Notes: generated from the sequence alone by a model not told the origin. A stretch of DNA of 8,110 nt from an uncultured Prevotella sp. (GCA_900314365.1 OMVH01000245.1:1-8110); one strand, 5' to 3'; positions 1-6,749 are shown, counted from the first letter of the stretch. Numbers and translations are program-made.

Positions 1-65
1 ACATTCTTACCGTCGGCACTGAAAACGGATGTCATTCCGATTTTTCTTCCAATTAATCCTGGCAT
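1..65 (-). CDS. rplC: 50S ribosomal protein L3, N-terminal fragment
   Basis: Only the first 21 codons are inside the window, and the gene continues past the left edge. The visible peptide begins MPGLIGRKIGMTSVFSADGK, the highly conserved opening of L3 (the GRKIGMT block). L3 binds 23S rRNA early in 50S assembly and reaches toward the peptidyl transferase centre. The ATG at 65 follows the rpsJ stop by 19 bases, so it is co-transcribed and possibly translationally linked to rpsJ. This is the usual S10-operon order. The leader before the ATG is A/T-rich with no strong Shine-Dalgarno site, as expected in Bacteroidetes. Confidence 0.93.
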   Translation of the reverse strand, partial: MPGLIGRKIGMTSVFSADGKN

Positions 66-84
66 TTCAATGTTGATTTATAAA

Positions 85-390
85 TTAGACCTTGATTTCC
101 ACTTCTACACCGCTCGGAAGCTCCAGCTTCATCAGAGCGTCAACAGTCTTGGCCGTCGAGCTGTAAATGTCGATAAGGCGCTTGTAGTCTGAGAGCTGGA
201 ACTGCTCACGCGACTTCTTGTTGACGAACGTACTGCGGTTGACAGTGTAAATACGCTTGTGCGTAGGCAATGGAATGGGACCGCTTACAACGGCTCCCGT
301 CGACTTCACTGCCTTGACAATCTTCTCTGCTGACTTGTCGACCAGCTGATGGTCGTACGATTTCAGCTTGATTCTGATTTTCTGACTCAT
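85..390 (-). CDS. rpsJ: 30S ribosomal protein S10 (NusE)
   Basis: A 101-residue protein, close to the usual length for S10 (about 102-103). It starts MSQKIRIKLKSYDH and carries the conserved block GPIPLPTHKRIYTVNRS (about residues 37-53) that forms the long loop inserting into the 30S head. S10 assembles with S3 and S14 in the head. As NusE it also joins the NusB/NusG antitermination complex. It lies between fusA and rplC on the same strand, 93 bases after fusA and 19 before rplC. The longer spacer upstream holds a folded RNA candidate (425-475) but no TAnnTTTG promoter that I can see, so it is probably read from the upstream rpsL promoter. Nothing in the protein looks odd. Confidence 0.97.
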   Translation of the reverse strand: MSQKIRIKLKSYDHQLVDKSAEKIVKAVKSTGAVVSGPIPLPTHKRIYTVNRSTFVNKKSREQFQLSDYKRLIDIYSSTAKTVDALMKLELPSGVEVEIKV

Positions 391-424
391 TTTGTCTTTT
401 AACTTGTTTGTTTATTTGTAAGTT

Positions 425-475
425 GGAGCAGGGCAACTCTCATAAGAGTCATTCGCTATAAGAGCGCTCTGCCCC
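425..475 (-). promoter_or_regulatory. Candidate structured RNA (three-way junction) in the fusA-rpsJ spacer
   Basis: Read as minus-strand RNA, three pairings fit together. The closing stem is GGGGCAG with CUGCUCC (469-475 with 425-431, 7 pairs including one G-U). Inside it are hairpin CGCU/AGCG (463-466 with 454-457, 5-base loop) and hairpin ACUCU/AGAGU (445-449 with 436-440, 4-base loop). A competing closure, GGGCA with UGCCC, is also possible, so two states could exist. No U-tract follows, so it is not a typical intrinsic terminator. It ends about 35 bases before the rpsJ ATG. It may be an autoregulatory leader for S10-operon proteins or a processing site. The folding is seen by eye; the function is inference. 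Confidence 0.4.
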
Positions 476-483
476 AATTCATT

Positions 484-2601
484 TTACTTCAAGAACTCTG
501 AATGTCCGTGAATCTCGTCGAGCACCTGCTTGGCAAGAGCTGTTGAGACAGGAGCGTGGTGATCATACTCCATGGAGCTCGTAGCACGTCCGGAGGTAAT
601 GGTGCGCAGAGCTGTCACATAACCGAACATTTCAGCCAAGGGCACCATAGCCTTCACGATGCGTGCACCACTGCGTGCCTCATCCATACCCTGGACAAGT
701 CCACGGCGCTTGTTGAGGTCGCCAATCACGTCACCCATATTCTCTTCAGGAGTCACAACCTCCACCTTCATGATAGGCTCCATCAGTACGGGGTGAGCCT
801 TCGGGCAGAGAACCTTGAATGCCTGGTGAGCAACGAGCTCGAACGAGAGCTGATCGGAATCCACAGGGTGGAAGCTACCATCGTTGAGGGTTACCTTCAG
901 ACCCACCATCGGGAAGCCACCGAGCACACCCGTTGAGAGGCATTCCTGGAAACCTTTCTGCACAGAGGGGATAAACTCCTTAGGCACATTACCGCCCTTG
1001 ACGTTGTTGATGAACTGCAGATTGCCCTCTGTGTAGTCATCGTCCTTGGGACCGATAGTAACATCAATGCAGGCAAACTTACCACGACCACCCGTCTGTT
1101 TCTTGTAGGTCTCACGACTCTGGGCTGTACCAAGGATAGCCTCCTTATAGTTCACCTGAGGCTTACCCTCGTTGCACTCTACCTTGAACTCACGCTTCAG
1201 GCGGTCAAGGATGATGTCGAGGTGAAGCTCACCCATACCGGCAATAATGGTCTGGCCACTCTGCTCGTCAGTGTGCACCTGGAATGTCGGGTCCTCTTCA
1301 GCAAGCTTTGCAAGTCCATTGTCGAGCTTGGCAATATCGGCCTGACTCTTGGGCTCTACAGCCACCTGAATCACAGGGTCGGGGAAGGTCATTGACTCGA
1401 GCACAATGGGATGATCCTCGTCGCAAAGTGTGTCACCGGTACGGATGTCCTTGAAACCAACACCTGCGCCGATGTCACCGGCATCTATTGACTCCATAGG
1501 AATCTCCTGCTTAGAGTTCATCTGGAACAGACGGCTGATACGCTCCTTCTTTCCCGAACGGGGATTATAGACATAAGAGCCGGCAGTGACCTTACCGGAA
1601 TAGACACGGAAGAACACCAGACGACCCATGAAGGGATCAGTGGCAATCTTGAATGCAAGAGCAGCAACAGGCTGATTCTCATCGGGCTTACGATCCTCTT
1701 CTTCGCCAGTATCGGGGTTGGTACCCTTCACGTTCTCAGTGTCAAGCGGCGAAGGCAGGAAGGCGCAAGTGTAGTCGAGCAGAGGCTGCACGCCTTTGTT
1801 CTTATACGAAGAACCGAGCGTCATGGGGCAGCACTGCATGCTGATACAACCCTTACGGATGGCACGGATAATCATATCCTCAGGGATGTCCTTACCATCG
1901 AGATAGAGCTCCATGAGCTCATCATCGAAGTTGGCGGCACTCTCAAGCATCTTGTCGCGCCACTCGTTAGCCTCGTCAACGAGGTCAGCGGGAATCTCCT
2001 CCACGTCGAACTCAGCACCGAGAGTCTCATCGTGCCAGAGGATGGCCTTCATCTTGATAAGGTCGACAACACCCTTGAAGTTCTCTTCTGCGCCGATAGG
2101 AATCTGCACAGGTACAGGGTTTGCGCCGAGGATATCCTTCATCTGCTGCACCGTCTCGAAGAAGTCGGCACCAGAGCGGTCCATCTTGTTAACGTAGCCT
2201 ATACGTGGCACATTATACTTATCAGCCTGGCGCCACACAGTCTCCGACTGCGGCTGGACACCGTCAGCGGCAGAGTAAGTGGCGATGGCGCCGTCGAGGA
2301 CGCGCAGAGAGCGCTCCACTTCAGCAGTGAAGTCAACGTGTCCCGGAGTATCAATCAAGTTGATTTTGAACGTCTTGTTGTTCCACGTCCAGTTGCAAGT
2401 GGTGGCAGCCGACGTGATTGTGATACCACGCTCCTGCTCCTGCACCATCCAGTCCATTGTGGCTGCGCCATCGTGTACCTCACCGATTTTGTGCGTCTTT
2501 CCCGTGTAGTAGAGAATGCGCTCAGAAGTGGTTGTCTTACCGGCGTCGATATGCGCCATGATACCGATGTTGCGAGTCAAATGTAAATCGCGGTTTGCCA
2601 T
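484..2601 (-). CDS. fusA: Elongation factor G, canonical translocase
   Basis: A 705-residue GTPase that drives tRNA-mRNA translocation and, with RRF, ribosome recycling in the cytoplasm. The length matches classical EF-G (about 700). Visible motifs are the P-loop AHIDAGKT (16-23), switch I RGITI (58-62), DTPGH (84-88), NKMD (138-141) and a G5-like block GSSYKNKG (263-270). Domain II spans roughly 310-400. Domain III contains GMGELHLDIILDR (455-467). Domain IV carries the SFHPVDSDQL tip segment with His578, and domain V the block GDVIGDLNKRRG (623-634). The intact GTPase motifs indicate ordinary EF-G rather than the divergent second EF-G known in Bacteroides. It starts 30 bases after the rpsG stop, with a weak purine run (AAAGG) upstream. 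Confidence 0.98.
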   Translation of the reverse strand: MANRDLHLTRNIGIMAHIDAGKTTTSERILYYTGKTHKIGEVHDGAATMDWMVQEQERGITITSAATTCNWTWNNKTFKINLIDTPGHVDFTAEVERSLRVLDGAIATYSAADGVQPQSETVWRQADKYNVPRIGYVNKMDRSGADFFETVQQMKDILGANPVPVQIPIGAEENFKGVVDLIKMKAILWHDETLGAEFDVEEIPADLVDEANEWRDKMLESAANFDDELMELYLDGKDIPEDMIIRAIRKGCISMQCCPMTLGSSYKNKGVQPLLDYTCAFLPSPLDTENVKGTNPDTGEEEDRKPDENQPVAALAFKIATDPFMGRLVFFRVYSGKVTAGSYVYNPRSGKKERISRLFQMNSKQEIPMESIDAGDIGAGVGFKDIRTGDTLCDEDHPIVLESMTFPDPVIQVAVEPKSQADIAKLDNGLAKLAEEDPTFQVHTDEQSGQTIIAGMGELHLDIILDRLKREFKVECNEGKPQVNYKEAILGTAQSRETYKKQTGGRGKFACIDVTIGPKDDDYTEGNLQFINNVKGGNVPKEFIPSVQKGFQECLSTGVLGGFPMVGLKVTLNDGSFHPVDSDQLSFELVAHQAFKVLCPKAHPVLMEPIMKVEVVTPEENMGDVIGDLNKRRGLVQGMDEARSGARIVKAMVPLAEMFGYVTALRTITSGRATSSMEYDHHAPVSTALAKQVLDEIHGHSEFLK

Positions 2602-2631
2602 TATCTTTTTACCTTTATATATAAATAGAAG

Positions 2632-3108
2632 TTAGAATCTGAAGTGAGCAAATGCGCGGTTAGCCTCGGCCATACGGTGGATATCCTCCTTACGCTTGTA
2701 AGCGCCACCCTGGTTGTTATAAGCATCCATAATCTCGGCAGCGAGCTTGTCGGCCATGCTCTTGCCACTGCGTTTACGGGCGAAGATGATAAGGTTCTTC
2801 ATAGAAATGCTCTGCTTGCGGTCGGGACGTATCTCAGTAGGCACCTGGAAGGTAGCACCGCCAATACGACGACTCTTCACTTCCACCTGAGGTGTGATGT
2901 TGTCGAGAGCCTGCTTCCAGATCTCCAGGGGAGTCTTCTCCTCCTTGGCCATCTTGCCCTTCACGATATCGAGAGCCTTGTAGAAAATTTCATAAGATGT
3001 AGTCTTCTTACCGTCGTACATCAGATGATTCACGAACTTTGAGACCTTCTGGTCGTTGAATACGGGATCCGGAAGGATCACACGCTTCTTTGGTTTTGCT
3101 TTTCTCAT
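2632..3108 (-). CDS. rpsG: 30S ribosomal protein S7
   Basis: A 158-residue protein, near the usual 156-179. S7 is a primary 16S rRNA binder that nucleates assembly of the 30S head and lines the E site. Visible hallmarks are a basic N-terminus (MRKAKPKKR), the beta-hairpin segment PQVEVKSRRIGGATFQVPTEI-like (73-93), the KSMADKLAAEI helix and the conserved end EDIHRMAEANRAFAHFRF. In E. coli S7 represses its own operon by binding the rpsL-rpsG spacer. Here that spacer is long (180 bases) and contains two hairpins, so a similar control is possible but unproven. The stop lies 30 bases before fusA. Confidence 0.97.
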   Translation of the reverse strand: MRKAKPKKRVILPDPVFNDQKVSKFVNHLMYDGKKTTSYEIFYKALDIVKGKMAKEEKTPLEIWKQALDNITPQVEVKSRRIGGATFQVPTEIRPDRKQSISMKNLIIFARKRSGKSMADKLAAEIMDAYNNQGGAYKRKEDIHRMAEANRAFAHFRF

Positions 3109-3154
3109 TTTATGTTTTTATTATCTTTGCGGAGGCTGTCGTTATTCGTTCTTC

Positions 3155-3242
3155 AACGTCCGCTCCCGGACATTTACTCAACCTTAGTTACAATTCTCCA
3201 GCAAAACAATGTTTCATTAGAAATAGGCTTGAAGCCTCAAGC
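3155..3242 (-). promoter_or_regulatory. Two RNA hairpins in the rpsL-rpsG spacer, candidate S7-type control site
   Basis: The 180-base gap between rpsL and rpsG (3109-3288) holds no gene. In minus-strand RNA the first hairpin is GCUUGA-GGCU-UCAAGC (3227-3242, six perfect pairs, four-base loop). The second is AAUGUCCG-GGAG-CGGACGUU (3155-3174, eight pairs including one G-U, four-base loop). The second ends about 46 bases before the rpsG ATG. Neither is followed by a U-tract, so termination is less likely than a protein-binding or processing role. In E. coli the equivalent spacer is the S7 repressor site, which motivates the guess. No sequence similarity to that site was established. Confidence 0.4.
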
Positions 3243-3288
3243 TGATGCCTTCACCGGTTGTCAGCTCTTGGCTTTCTGTCCTTGCGGC

Positions 3289-3669
3289 TTACTTCTTAGC
3301 CTTAGGACGCTTAGCTCCGTACTTGCTGCGGCGCTGGGTGCGGTTGGCCACACCGGCTGTATCGAGCGTTCCACGCACAATGTGATAACGCACACCAGGC
3401 AGGTCCTTCACACGTCCGCCACGCACCAGAACGATGCTGTGCTCCTGAAGGTTATGGCCTTCTCCAGGAATGTAGGAGTTGACTTCCTTCTGATTGGTCA
3501 AACGCACACGGGCAACTTTTCTCATTGCCGAATTAGGCTTCTTAGGGGTTGTTGTGTACACACGTACGCAAACACCACGACGCTGTGGACAGTTATCCAA
3601 AGCCGGCGACTTGCTCTTGTACTCCATCACCTTTCTGCCTTTTCTTACTAACTGTGAAATAGTAGGCAT
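3289..3669 (-). CDS. rpsL: 30S ribosomal protein S12
   Basis: A 126-residue protein (E. coli S12 has 124) at the 30S decoding centre that helps check codon-anticodon pairing. Signature blocks are TTTPKKPNSAMRKVARVRLTN (from residue 39) and GEGHNLQEHSIVLVRGGRVKDLPGVRYH (from 69), with a basic tail. The residues linked to streptomycin resistance are wild type: Lys43, Lys88 and Pro91 by E. coli numbering including Met. Asp89, the site methylthiolated by RimO in E. coli, is present. It is the first gene of the translation operon. A TAnnTTTG box lies about 100 bases upstream, and the leader between holds a stable hairpin. Confidence 0.98.
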   Translation of the reverse strand: MPTISQLVRKGRKVMEYKSKSPALDNCPQRRGVCVRVYTTTPKKPNSAMRKVARVRLTNQKEVNSYIPGEGHNLQEHSIVLVRGGRVKDLPGVRYHIVRGTLDTAGVANRTQRRSKYGAKRPKAKK

Positions 3670-3715
3670 AATGTTACTTTTTATTTTATATTATTTGTTT
3701 ATATTCAAGCATTTA

Positions 3716-3734
3716 CGAAGAGCATAGCTCCTCG
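3716..3734 (-). promoter_or_regulatory. Hairpin in the rpsL 5' leader
   Basis: Minus-strand RNA forms an eight-pair stem CGAGGAGC/GCUCUUCG (3727-3734 with 3716-3723, one G-U pair) closed by the triloop UAU. It sits roughly 47 bases before the rpsL ATG, inside the roughly 100-base leader, and is followed by a long A/U-rich single-stranded stretch up to the start codon. It could be a leader control element, an mRNA 5' stabiliser or a pause site. The pairing is visible; the role is inference. Confidence 0.45.
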
Positions 3735-3772
3735 GGCCTCATTGCAAGTGTACAATAAGCCATTTCAAGGTG

Positions 3773-3780
3773 CAAAGGTA
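3773..3780 (-). promoter_or_regulatory. Probable -7 box of the rpsL operon promoter
   Basis: Minus strand TACCTTTG followed by CA matches the Bacteroidetes -7 consensus TAnnTTTG. The same ten bases, TACCTTTGCA, occur at the promoter at 6641-6650. A good TTTG -33 element at the usual 19-20 base spacing is not present here; the upstream DNA is A/T-rich instead. Transcription would start near 3766-3768, giving about a 98-base leader before rpsL. This is the only plausible entry point seen for the translation operon in the window. Confidence 0.6.
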
Positions 3781-3847
3781 CTATATTTTCTCGAATTGGG
3801 CGATTAATCGGCTTTCTTATTTTTCAGAGGCTTAGGCTAATTAATAT

Positions 3848-3872
3848 AAAATAACATTTAGTAAGTTATTTT
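3848..3872. repeat. A/T-rich inverted repeat upstream of the rpsL promoter
   Basis: Perfect eight-base arms AAAATAAC (3848-3855) and GTTATTTT (3865-3872) flank a nine-base spacer. On either strand the second arm ends in a run of four T. It could act as a weak bidirectional terminator insulating the rpsL promoter from the ugd transcript, or simply be part of an A/T-rich upstream element about 70 bases from the -7 box. The stem is weak because it is nearly all A/T. Confidence 0.3.
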
Positions 3873-4118
3873 GTAGACAAACTGACATCAACACTATCAT
3901 GAGAAAGAAGAGAACGGAGGTAGCTATTGATTGATTCTAAGTTTGTGTATAGAACAAGGGCGTCAAACACATAAACCTACTGGCAGGAAGATGTAACCTC
4001 GTGTGAAATAGAAATTGGAGGCAACGAGGCACTGTCCAAGCCAAAATCCTTCAGCCTATGATGACGAAACGTACGAAGAAAGTCGAAACTGCAAAGGGCT
4101 ACAACCTTAGATATAGAA

Positions 4119-4157
4119 CAGTCCGCCACACTAACTCAGTGCTCGTGTGTCGGACTG
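4119..4157 (-). terminator. Probable terminator hairpin of the uxs-like/ugd operon
   Basis: Thirteen-base arms, CAGTCCGCCACAC (4119-4131) and GTGTGTCGGACTG (4145-4157), pair with one mismatch around a 13-base loop. It is the strongest inverted repeat in this spacer. In the minus direction it lies 85 bases beyond the ugd stop and is followed by TTCTATATCT, a T-rich but interrupted tail, which suits a factor-independent or assisted terminator. In the plus direction there is no T-run. The alternative is a remnant of mobile-element ends, but no transposase remains are recognisable. Confidence 0.45.
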
Positions 4158-4241
4158 CTGGCTATTCAAGTTTCATCATTTTGTTCCGCTACAGGATTCT
4201 TCCTAACTGTGCAGGGACTAATCCTACGAGAATAGAATGTC

Positions 4242-5507
4242 TTAATTTTCCAACATGTATCGGCAGTCAACGATGACTTTATCAGTCAGGCTGCTAATAT
4301 TCTTGAACTCAGGCCATGCCGTAGCTATGACAATCGAGTCGGCCTGGCTGACAGCCTGCTGATAACTGTCGGCGAAAACCATGTCAAATTCCGGATAGCG
4401 GCGGCGGAATTCCTTGTTAGCCACAGGATCGTAGCCTACAATATGCAGGTAGCCTCTGTCCATGAGCTGACGGATAATCTTTGCCGAAGGCGTATCACGG
4501 ACGTCATCACTTCCGGGCTTGAACGACAGGCCAAGCACCACGACACACTGCTTCTTGTCCTCCCCGATGGCATTGATTATGCGACGCGCAATAAACTGGG
4601 GCATGTGGTCGTTGGTTGCAATAACATTCTTGAGTATTTGCGGATCGAAGCCAGCCGTCTTGGTAACAGCATAGAGAGCATTGGTGTCTTTCGGCAGACA
4701 GTAGCCGCCATAACCGCATCCTGGATACACGTAAGAAGCCATTGGAGCCCCACCCCATCGCTTATCCAAATGGAGAATATGGAAGGCTTTAGCCACATCA
4801 ATATCTCCTATCTGGTCGGCTATGACACTCATCTCGTTACTGTAACTGATAAGCGTTGCCAACAAGGTGTTGGAGAGATACTTTATAAACTCCCCAGTAT
4901 TCAAGGACACACAGAACACAGGTACACCTGCTGTTGCATAGATACTCCTGAGCATAGTCTCCGACTTTTTATCTGAGACGCCAAGCACAATACGGTCGGC
5001 TCCCATGAAGTCCTCCCAGCAATGCCCCTCACGAAGGAACTCTGGATTGTTGCCCACGCCGACATCCTCGCCAACCTTCAGCCCACGTCTTTCAAGATAG
5101 GGTATAACCTTCTCCTTTGTGGTCGAAGGGGGTATGGTGCTCTTCACGACAAGCACCCGAAACCGTTCATCCTTTTTGGCTTCCAAGGTCTGGTCGATAG
5201 CACCGAAAAGATAAGTCAGATCCGCCTGACCATCTTTTCCATAGGGAGTGCCCACGCAATAATAGACGCAGTCACTCCTGGTAATCGCCTCATCAAGTCG
5301 GTCAGGGCCTATGGGCAGAAAGTTCTTACCTAGATGCCGCACCAGCGCCTCATCAAGACCTCTCTCCAGGAAAGGCAGTTTGCCAGCCTGTATCATAGCC
5401 AGTCTGTCACGATCCACATCTACGCCGTAGACAGTATGACCGTATTCAGCAAAGCCGAGGGATGTGGTGAGTCCCACAAATCCCAGTCCAAAAATTGTTA
5501 TCGTCAT
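4242..5507 (-). CDS. ugd: UDP-glucose 6-dehydrogenase (nucleotide-sugar dehydrogenase)
   Basis: A 421-residue cytoplasmic enzyme of the UDP-glucose/GDP-mannose dehydrogenase family, normal in length. It should oxidise UDP-glucose to UDP-glucuronate with two NAD+. The N-terminal Rossmann site is IFGLGFVG (5-12) with an acidic pair at Asp30/Asp32. STIPPSTT lies at 123-130 and NNPEFLREG at 153-161. FIKYLSNT (207-214) supplies the active-site Lys209 and Asn213. CGYGGYCLPKD (264-274) holds the catalytic Cys270 and Asp274. The C-terminal domain has GLSFKPGSDDVRDTPS (326-341). It lies 12 bases downstream of a UDP-glucuronate decarboxylase-like gene, which supports UDP-glucose as substrate. UDP-N-acetyl-hexosamine dehydrogenase is the main alternative. 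Confidence 0.88.
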   Translation of the reverse strand: MTITIFGLGFVGLTTSLGFAEYGHTVYGVDVDRDRLAMIQAGKLPFLERGLDEALVRHLGKNFLPIGPDRLDEAITRSDCVYYCVGTPYGKDGQADLTYLFGAIDQTLEAKKDERFRVLVVKSTIPPSTTKEKVIPYLERRGLKVGEDVGVGNNPEFLREGHCWEDFMGADRIVLGVSDKKSETMLRSIYATAGVPVFCVSLNTGEFIKYLSNTLLATLISYSNEMSVIADQIGDIDVAKAFHILHLDKRWGGAPMASYVYPGCGYGGYCLPKDTNALYAVTKTAGFDPQILKNVIATNDHMPQFIARRIINAIGEDKKQCVVVLGLSFKPGSDDVRDTPSAKIIRQLMDRGYLHIVGYDPVANKEFRRRYPEFDMVFADSYQQAVSQADSIVIATAWPEFKNISSLTDKVIVDCRYMLEN

Positions 5508-5519
5508 AGCTTCAGCTTT

Positions 5520-6611
5520 TTACCATTTATATTCACACTCATCCTCTTCTTTGAGGAACTGCAGGAATCTGCCTACTCCCTCCTCCACGAGGATTGTTGG
5601 GTTATAGCCTAAGATGCGGCGAGCCTTACCGATGTCGGGGCAACGGCGCTGCGGGTTGTTAGTCAGATACTCTTTGTCATCGCTCTGCGCGTAAGTCACA
5701 CTTCCTGTGTATCCAAAGATTTCGCGGCCCGCCTTGACATAGATTTGGGCAAGGTCGGCAATGCTTATCTCCGGTTTCTCTATGCCGATGTTAAAATAGT
5801 CGTAAGTGCCGTGCAGCATTATCTTCAGATATCCACATACACTGTCGGCAATATAGCAGAAGGTACGCGTAGGGCTTCCATTAGAGAGAATCTGAATATC
5901 GAGGTTTTCCATCACGTTGAGAGCGAAGTCGGCAGGCACTCGCTTATCGCCTATCCTCATCCCGGGACCGTAGTTATTGAAAGGCCTTACTACACCTATG
6001 GGCATATCATACTTTTGGGCAAAGAGCATGCACATGGTCTCGCCAAAACGCTTACTCTCATCATAGCATGAGCGCGGACCTGTGGCACAGACATAGCCGT
6101 AGTATTCTTCCGACGTCGGCACATGAGCAGCATCTGGATTACCATAAAGCTCGCTGGATGAATAGAAGAGAAATCCTTTAATCTGGCGCTCCTTGTAGAA
6201 GTCCAGCAAGCGACGAAGCCCCCAGATGTTTGCATCAAGAGTTTCAATGGGATACTTACGATAGAACACCGGCGAAGCTATACTGGCCATGTGGATGATG
6301 AAGTTGGCTTCCCCTGCTCCGGGAACATCCTCAATATGGTCTTTGATAATATCAAATTTCTCTATGTCGAAGAGCACGTCGGCCTTCAACTTCTCAATCC
6401 ATCCCGGATAACCCAACATGAAGTTATCAAGGGCTATCACCTTCCTGATTCCCAACACCTTTGCCTGTCGGTGAAAGAAGTGCATGAAATAATAGCCTAA
6501 GAATCCTGCGCACCCTGTGATGAGGATGGTACTCCCTTGAAGTTTAGCACGCTCAACTGCGGTTAGGCCTTCGAGCGTATGGTTAAGGTCCTGATTCAAT
6601 ATCCTGTCCAT
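5520..6611 (-). CDS. NAD-dependent sugar epimerase/dehydratase, UDP-glucuronate decarboxylase (UDP-xylose synthase)-like
   Basis: A 363-residue extended short-chain dehydrogenase. ILITGCAGFLG (29-39) is the NAD-binding glycine motif, ASPVFYRKYPIETL (112-125) resembles the UDP-xylose synthase segment ASPPNYxxNPIxTL, and SSSELYG (151-157) keeps the Glu found in that family. GPRSCYDESKR (178-188) contains the catalytic Tyr183/Lys187 pair. PTRTFCYIAD (247-256) is the usual substrate-side block. It would convert UDP-glucuronate to UDP-xylose, using the product of the gene just downstream. An upstream in-frame ATG at 6683 would add 24 residues, but it lies before the promoter at 6643-6673. I therefore start at 6611, which gives MDRILNQ. 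The substrate is inferred; an epimerase on another sugar nucleotide is possible. Confidence 0.8.
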   Translation of the reverse strand: MDRILNQDLNHTLEGLTAVERAKLQGSTILITGCAGFLGYYFMHFFHRQAKVLGIRKVIALDNFMLGYPGWIEKLKADVLFDIEKFDIIKDHIEDVPGAGEANFIIHMASIASPVFYRKYPIETLDANIWGLRRLLDFYKERQIKGFLFYSSSELYGNPDAAHVPTSEEYYGYVCATGPRSCYDESKRFGETMCMLFAQKYDMPIGVVRPFNNYGPGMRIGDKRVPADFALNVMENLDIQILSNGSPTRTFCYIADSVCGYLKIMLHGTYDYFNIGIEKPEISIADLAQIYVKAGREIFGYTGSVTYAQSDDKEYLTNNPQRRCPDIGKARRILGYNPTILVEEGVGRFLQFLKEEDECEYKW

Positions 6612-6642
6612 ATGATTGGTTTTATACGATTTGATTAGATTG

Positions 6643-6673
6643 CAAAGGTAGTGCAAACAAGACAAACGGCAAA
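6643..6673 (-). promoter_or_regulatory. Promoter of the decarboxylase-like/ugd operon
   Basis: Minus strand TTTG (6670-6673), 19 bases, then TACCTTTG (6643-6650) is an exact match to the Bacteroidetes sigma-ABfr pattern. Transcription would begin near 6636, leaving a leader of about 25 A/T-rich bases before the ATG at 6611. It therefore excludes the longer open frame that begins at 6683. The upstream side shares a 266-base divergent spacer with the licD-type gene. Confidence 0.75.
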
Positions 6674-6749
6674 AAAATAGCATACTTTTCTGTCATTAAA
6701 ATCGGCAGATAACTTTTGGCCTTCAATAATCTAAAAACGATTGGGAAAC

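Larger units (their letters stand above)
3781..4241. other. Gene-free spacer between the ugd 3' end and the rpsL promoter
   Basis: About 460 bases with stops in all frames at short intervals. The longest open frame (plus strand, 4058-4276, 72 codons) has no recognisable family signature and runs antisense into the end of ugd, so I do not call it. I see no tRNA, no insertion-sequence ends and no CRISPR. The part from about 3960 to 4230 is less A/T-rich than the rpsL-proximal part and could be decayed coding DNA, but no product is recognisable. It carries two inverted repeats, listed separately. Confidence 0.6.

Noticed and set aside
461..470. Perfect palindrome AGAGCGCTCT as a protein-binding operator.
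   Set aside because: It lies in an operon spacer without a promoter and is better explained by the RNA stems that share these bases.
2032..2586. A 184-codon plus-strand frame opposite the 5' part of fusA.
   Set aside because: Its protein lacks any recognisable motif, and the opposite strand encodes the conserved GTPase domain of EF-G, which explains the open frame.
3122..3129. Plus-strand TATCTTTG, a perfect TAnnTTTG box, inside the rpsL-rpsG spacer, which could drive an antisense RNA across rpsL.
   Set aside because: The nearest TTTG is 23 bases upstream, longer than the usual spacing, and the only open frame downstream (3112-3651) is a shadow of rpsL. RNA-seq could reopen it.
3289..3669. 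Possible streptomycin-resistance allele of rpsL.
   Set aside because: Lys43, Lys88 and Pro91 are all wild type in the encoded protein.
3938..3945. Plus-strand TAAGTTTG, matching TAnnTTTG, in the ugd-rpsL spacer.
   Set aside because: No TTTG or TTG at the right distance and no gene downstream on that strand.
4058..4276. A 72-codon plus-strand frame starting MMTKRTKKVETAKGYN.
   Set aside because: No known family features, no good promoter, its C-terminal part looks random, and it overlaps the end of ugd on the other strand.
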